64,000 nt of DNA from Carnegiea gigantea. Taxonomy: Eukaryota; Streptophyta; Magnoliopsida; Caryophyllales; Cactaceae. The notes beneath the pieces were generated by a model. The model had not been told where the DNA came from. It made no database searches and saw only the letters and a program-made list of their open reading frames with translations. The stretch spans positions 537,141-601,140 of the forward strand of contig JAKOGI010000439.1 of NCBI GenBank assembly GCA_029747015.1. Reading direction: 5' to 3'. Within the stretch, counting starts at the first letter, position 1, and the number at the start of each line of letters is the position of its first letter. This document shows positions 59,000 through 64,000 of the stretch, in pieces. A program made the position numbers and the translations under genes.

Positions 59000-60320
59000 T
59001 TATTTGACCCTCCTTGATAAGGTTGACGATGGTTTGGGTAAGTGTTTCATGTTGAAGACCCCTTTGATGGGGTCCCATATGATGCTTTGAGAACGGCTAA
59101 TGTCGGCGACTTCTCTCTTGCGGGTCAAAGCATAGGTCACTAAGTTGGCACCACCTGACTTGTGCTCCAAGCTATAATCAAACTCCACTAAGGAGTCTTG
59201 CCACCTAGCTTGCTTGGGAGTGAGCTCCATTTGAGTCTGGAAGTAAGTTGTAGATAAGCTCTTGGTCTTGATGATGAACTTGCTCCTGAGCAAATAGTGC
59301 CTCCATGTGCGGAGATAATGTACCATCACGTTTATCTCCTTCTCTTAGACAGTAGATTGCTTCTCAATGTTATTGAGCTTCCGGTAGTCAAGGGCGATTA
59401 GATGACCCTCATGCATCAAGACTTCACCATTGGAAAAGTCACAAGCATTGATCTGTAGCTCAAATAGGTTGTTGAGGTTGGAAAGAGTAATAATGGGTTC
59501 CTCGATGATGGCCTTCTTCAGGGCATCAAAAGCTTGTTAACACTCTTGGGTCTATATTCATCATGTTCCCTTCTTCAACAAGTCGATGAGAGCAGCGGTG
59601 ACAGCAAAATAGCCCTTGATGAACCATCGGTAAAAGTTGACCAAGCCAAGGAATGATCTTAACTAGGTGACTTTTGTAGGTGGCTCCCATTCTAAGATGC
59701 CCTTCACCTTTGTCGGGTCTATGGAAAGCTTGCCCTTTCCAACTATATCACCAAAGGAAGGTACCTCCTCTTGAGCAAAAGAGAAATTCTCTTTCTTAAC
59801 ATATAGCTCATTATCCCTCAAGGTTCGAAACACTTCCCATAAGCACCCCACATGCTCCTCCAAGGTCTTACTGTAGATGACAATGTCATTAAGATAAAGA
59901 ACAATAAAGCGATCGAGAACAGAGCAAGTACCTTGTTCATAAGAGTGAAAACATGGCGGGTGTATTTGTGAGGCCAAAAGGAATGACTAAGAACTCGTAC
60001 GATCCATAGCCAGTCATACACACCATCTTTGGTTCATCTCCTTTAGCCACGCAAACTTGATAGTACCCACTCCACAACTCAAGTTTTGTCAAGTATCATT
60101 TGCCCCCAAGTTGATCAAAGAGATCATTAATGTGAGGGAAGGGTACTTGTTCTTGATGATAATCTAGTTAAGCACCCTAAAGTATGTGCATACTCGAAGT
60201 GACCCATCGTGCTTCTTTAGGAACAACACTGATGCCACATAAGGCTATTTGGAGGGACGGATGTATCCAACATTAAGTAGCTCCTTCAATTACCTCCTTA
60301 GCCCCTTGAGGTCTAGAGGT
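59000..60320 (-). pseudogene. Chromovirus-like RT and RNase H
   Basis: RT blocks lie between about 59660 and 60300: FLKKHDGSLRVC, FGLTNTPAMF and, at 59663-59977, FIVLYLNDIVIYSKTLEEH, where the YLDD box reads YLND. RNase H follows. Its end, LTPKQARWQDSLVEFDYSLEHKSG near 59150-59240, is followed by a degraded ADALSR motif (YALTRK). Several frames and stops mean no protein is made. Confidence 0.75.
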
Positions 60321-60692
60321 GCCTTATGATAAGGGGCAAATGCGAGTGGTTCAGCCCCCGACTCCAACTTTATGGCATGATCAACTTCCCCCTCGAGGGA
60401 AGCCTCTTGGGTTACTCAGCGAGCATGACAACCTTGAATTCTTCAAGCACTTTTTGGATGGCCTTGGGTACTTGTACTTCCTTAGACTCCTTCTCCATAT
60501 TGAGGGTGGTAAGGAAGGTCGACTCCTTGTTGATTCCCTTGGAGAACTAGAGAGTATGGAGCATTTTACTTTCATTAATCTCCCTCTTCATAGGAAAAAC
60601 ACAAGATTGCTCCATATCCATGATGCACATTGAGTGGCATTAACAAAGCCTTCACCATGTTGAGAAAATCAATGCCCAAAAAAAACTTCTTG

Positions 60693-60938
60693 TTATACAA
60701 AGGAGCAACGATGATATCGACTTTGAATTTGGGCACCTTGGGCAACACCTTCGATCAGGAGGCTCTGTGTATTGACTCCTTTCACAAATCCTCTCTCCTT
60801 GTTGTAGGAAAGGCCAATCTCATTGGCAAGTTCCTTTTCTATACTGACCATATCGACTCTAGTATCCAACAGCGCTTGTAGTGGCTTGCCATTGATGGTG
60901 GTCACCATGTACATGTGTCCACGAGGTTGTCCCTTCAC
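60693..60938 (-). pseudogene. Chromovirus-like aspartic protease
   Basis: The frame has TTINGKPLQALLDTRVDMVSI. The family active site is DTG, so the Gly is changed to Arg. The segment NEIGLSY matches the usual continuation. It lies between Gag and RT as expected. Confidence 0.7.
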
Positions 60939-60964
60939 ATTCGCCTGGATGTCATTAAATAAAT

Positions 60965-61932
60965 TTATGTAAGAAATTTTTCTTTCCTCCTCTTGTCTCT
61001 CTTCTTCTTGGATAAGAGGGACACACTTATCCTGTTGAGGGCATTTGAAATTTGATAAGGTCCATTGTATAGAAAATATGAAATCATCTTTGGAGTCTCA
61101 TCCTTCTTGCCCTTTCTCTTATCCTTGGACATACAGGGCTTGCTCCGCCGAGGGGACTCATCTTGGTTTCCCCCACCTCTTCCACTACCACCCATCTTCT
61201 CGCTTTGTCCCTTTGCGGACTTTTTCTTGAACTCAATTAAGGACTCGACGGTGGCAATGGCGAAGGTAAAGTCTTGCACACCATGCTTCTTGGGACTCGA
61301 TGTGGCAATGATGAAGGCAAGGTCTTCCACACCATGCCCCTTGGGTTCCATTCGGACACATCCACATAATATTTCAAGGAAGCAAAATAGTGTGTCTTTC
61401 TCCTCCATGCTTGGAATTTCCAAGAAAAGCTATAGAACTCCTTCACACACTCTGAAATGTGACCATCACTGTGTTGGAGGTGTCTTAGCTTGGCCCTTGC
61501 CTCATTGTCGGCATCTTCATGGTAGAATTGGTTCTTAAGTCTCTCTTAAACTCATTCCAAGTCTAGATGGGATCGAACCCTTACTTGCCATCTTCATGCC
61601 TGTGACGTCACCGAACAAGAGCTATGTCTTTACGAGATAAAGAGGCATTAACCATTATACTCGATGCCCATCGCCTCGAAGTAGGCCTAAAGTCTCCAAA
61701 AGAAGTTGTCAACCTCCCTTGCACTCTTAACTCCATAGAAAGTAGGAGGCCGAAAAGCATTCACTTTCAGAGTGGATAGATCCATCATTGGCCATTGCAA
61801 CCATGCACACATTGAACTGGACTTTAAGATCCTCGGTCCTTGCCTTATACACCATAACCTTGGTTTCGTAGGCCCCAACCTCGGCCTTGTAAGCTTGGAC
61901 CTTACCATCCTCGGTGGCTGGCAAACACTCAA
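60965..61932 (-). pseudogene. Chromovirus-like Gag
   Basis: Reading from 61932 on the minus strand: FYGVKSAREVDNFFWRL, AYFEAMGIEYN, a KNQFYHEDADNEARAKLRHL segment near 61500, VKEFYSFSWKFQ, and ESLIEFKKKSAKGQ near 61230, in several frames. Together these match the Retrotrans_gag domain. A 51-base in-frame tandem duplication lies at about 61251-61352. The basic tail (SPRRSKPCMSKDKRKGKK) probably binds RNA. Confidence 0.75.
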
Positions 61933-62152
61933 AGGGCTTGAATTTCCTTGTTAAAGTCAGCTATAAAGGAGTTCATCATCATTTGCATCTGTATCCAAAG
62001 CTCTTTCACGTCCCCCTCGAACTTGAAATTTTTGATGTACTATCCGTTTGTCGACAAGGGCCACCACATCCCTGTTCTTATCCTTCCCTCCTTGCCACTT
62101 GTTTAGGGTTGCCTCCATTGGTCAGATTTAAAGTCATGATCTCTCGAACTAG

Positions 62153-62164
62153 GCTCTGATACCA
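62153..62164 (-). promoter_or_regulatory. Primer binding site for initiator methionine tRNA
   Basis: The minus strand reads TGGTATCAGAGC, complementary to initiator Met tRNA, two bases from the LTR start at 62167. It fixes the orientation and the LTR border. Confidence 0.88.
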
Positions 62165-62166
62165 AC

Positions 62167-62500
62167 TGTCACATGTTGATAATTCAATCAAACACAAACC
62201 TTTGCAACACTAGCAAACTCACTTAAAACACTTTCTTAGTTTATATGTAAGACTTAAGTGTTGCTTGGCTTAGACTGAGAAGCTAAGTATGCACACACAC
62301 TCAAAGAGAGCTCAGAGAGACAGTGGACATAAGGAAGTTTGGGAGAATGCCTTGTATTTCAGTTAGACATGCTTGATGTGTAAATGAGCTCCCCTTGGGG
62401 GCATACATACACATCCATCTCTCAATAGACAGTAGAGACGTATTTGATCCAATGACTAATATTACACATCTAGAACAATCTATACAAATAGTACATCTTT
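62167..62500 (-). repeat. 5' LTR of the chromovirus-like element (right end approximate)
   Basis: On + the LTR starts TGTCACATG just beyond the primer site. No second copy is present, so the far end is a guess. Sequence character changes after the T run near 62500. Confidence 0.5.
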
Positions 62501-63780
62501 ATTTTTTTTTTTGGTCTTTAGGCATCTGTTTTTGTAAAGTTGAGCTATTGTTTACCTATAATAGAGCAAAACTCGCACATAATATGTTTTCTCTATTTAC
62601 AAAATTTGAATCCAAGTCCATACCTAAGCGAAACAAGTGTCAAAATCACTTGAAGTAACTTGTATTGGTATGGTGACGCTATCCTTTGATAAGGATAATA
62701 GTACTGTCTGGCTTTTTTTTTGGTGGGATTTAGACAACGCTAACTAATTAATGGCCCACTCCAGCATTGTTAGGTAAGAGTGAGGTATTGCGATCGATAG
62801 TGCATTTTGTTCTAAATTTAATTGCATCCTATATCTTTATAGTAGTTATGATCATAATCTTTCTAATTTATCATAAGTTCATATTATCAATATTTGTCAA
62901 CATTCAACTATTTTCGACACCATTTAGCAATTTCAATAACTTTAAGCAACTTTTGAATTTTGATAAACTTTAAGTAACTGATAGTAGTATTAAGTGCTTA
63001 TTAAAAATAGCTAGTTATATGTTCTTAACCATTCAACACTTTCATTAATTTTGAGTAATTTTCAATAATTTTCAATACTATTCAACAACTTTCAATTACT
63101 TTCAGTAACTTACATAACCTTCAACAACCTTTGCCAATAGGCATCTGTAAACACCTTTTATAAGTCCAAACGAACATGTCCTATATTGTATCGAGATTTG
63201 TGATTCATTTGCACCCCCTCCCCCTAAACAAATCCCCATGTTGAATAATTCATAAAGTCAAAAACAAAATAGTTAAAATTATTGGAATAGGATCTTCATA
63301 GTCCATATTTGATAATTAAACAAAGACAAGGGGAATTCCAATGCATAAACCAACGCATTTGAAATATCAATTAAGAGTGATGATATATGTATTGCCGTAA
63401 GAAATCCTCAAATGTCTTGTCTCATCTTAAATTGACATGTTTTACAATTAAAATCACTAAATTTTCAACGATTATAATTAGTTATAAATTACTAAGCCAA
63501 AATATTTACTGATGACCCCAACAAAGCATTAAATGATACCCTAATTGTATCAACCCCATTCACAAGGGCATATAACATGACATTTTGGCAATGTGGTAAA
63601 TTATCTATAAAAAGATGACTTCACACAATCTATAAGTCATAATGCGCTCCCACCATTCAATCACACCCTTTTTTTAATTTAAAAACATTGCTGTGAAGTA
63701 ATGAAGCCCCCTAAACCAATGGGGGTGGATATGTGTGTATTAATAGTACAAATAAGGGTTACAAGGACTATAGTTACCGG
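62500..63780. other. AT-rich sequence without recognisable features
   Basis: No coding domain on either strand. A degenerate short repeat of TTTCAATAACTTT-like words occupies about 62915-63130. Confidence 0.5.
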
Positions 63781-63795
63781 TATATTTAATACATA

Positions 63796-63796
<1 letters not shown>

Positions 63797-63836
<40 letters not shown>

Positions 63837-63960
63837 TACATATATACACACACAAACACTTACACACACACAAACACACATACACACACACACACACATA
63901 TATATACATATACACATACATACATGCAGACACACACGCACGCGCACACACACTGAGAGA

Positions 63961-64000
<40 letters not shown>
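63797..64000. repeat. Compound microsatellite (TA)n / (CA)n / (TA)n
   Basis: A TA run starts near 63797, followed by CA-rich and ACAT-type repeats to about 63950, and a second TA run from about 63963 to the end of the window. Frames through it are repeat artefacts. Confidence 0.95.

Larger units (their letters stand above)
57986..62500 (-). mobile_element. Truncated chromovirus-like gypsy element
   Basis: On the minus strand from the right: LTR (from 62167), primer site, Gag, protease, RT, RNase H and integrase, ending abruptly near 57986 beside PMD copy 3. The 3' LTR and any chromodomain are missing. RT, RNase H and integrase sequences resemble plant chromoviruses (YLxD box, LTPKQARWQD, FHPQSNGQT). 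All ORFs are broken and several catalytic residues are lost. Confidence 0.75.

Noticed and set aside
61565..61580. GGGATCGAACCC considered as a tRNA T-arm
   Set aside because: No matching acceptor, D or anticodon arms nearby. The bases lie inside the Gag remnant.
63679..63951. Cys/Val/Tyr-rich minus-strand frame at the right end
   Set aside because: It is a translation of CA/TA microsatellite sequence.

Overview
The window is plant nuclear DNA, most likely from an angiosperm and probably a eudicot. It consists almost entirely of nested, decayed transposable elements. The lineages present are characteristic of plants: Ty1/copia of Sirevirus type, Ty3/gypsy of Tat and Athila type, a Ty3/gypsy element with chromovirus-like pol, an L1-type LINE with a DUF4283-like ORF1, plant mobile domain (PMD) genes, and hAT-like and Harbinger-like non-autonomous elements. 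I found no convincing host gene, tRNA, rRNA, CRISPR array or bacterial-type gene. The species cannot be named from the sequence.

Layout from left to right. 1-3140: 3' end of a Sirevirus-like copia element on + (broken envelope-position ORF, two polypurine tracts, 1587-bp LTR). 3141-3532 and 17863-about 19080: one LINE on -, split by a Tat element. 3533-17862: that Tat element (Tat1) on -, with both LTRs, gag, protease, RT, RNase H and integrase, plus a + strand PMD gene with one intron and an 88-bp tandem array between integrase and 3' LTR. 19081-about 21100: AT-rich DNA with a degenerate tandem repeat and two perfect palindromes. About 21100-43740: a second, 5'-truncated Tat element (Tat2) on -, with the same order of parts. 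It is interrupted by a Harbinger-like fold-back element (23187-24560), a full-length Sirevirus-like element (30015-40158), a hAT-like element (40661-41812) and a probable solo LTR (42259-43576).

43741-47991 and 57844-57985: two further copies of the Tat2-type PMD region, one carrying a second hAT-like element and one split by an Athila element (47992-57843, target duplication AGTAG). 57986-about 62500: a truncated gypsy element on - with protease, RT, RNase H and integrase of chromovirus type, an initiator-Met primer site and one LTR. 62500-64000: AT-rich sequence ending in microsatellites.

In each element gag, protease, RT/RNase H and integrase would have acted together in reverse transcription and integration, but every copy carries stops, frameshifts or lost catalytic residues. 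By-eye LTR divergence suggests that the Athila copy is oldest (about 11%), then Tat1 (about 8%), then the complete Sirevirus (about 5%). The most unusual content is the intron-bearing antisense PMD gene inside the Tat elements, together with the UTR tandem arrays. The plant-transposon-protein ORF in the env position of both Sireviruses is also notable. These are variations on partly known themes; I did not find a clearly new system.
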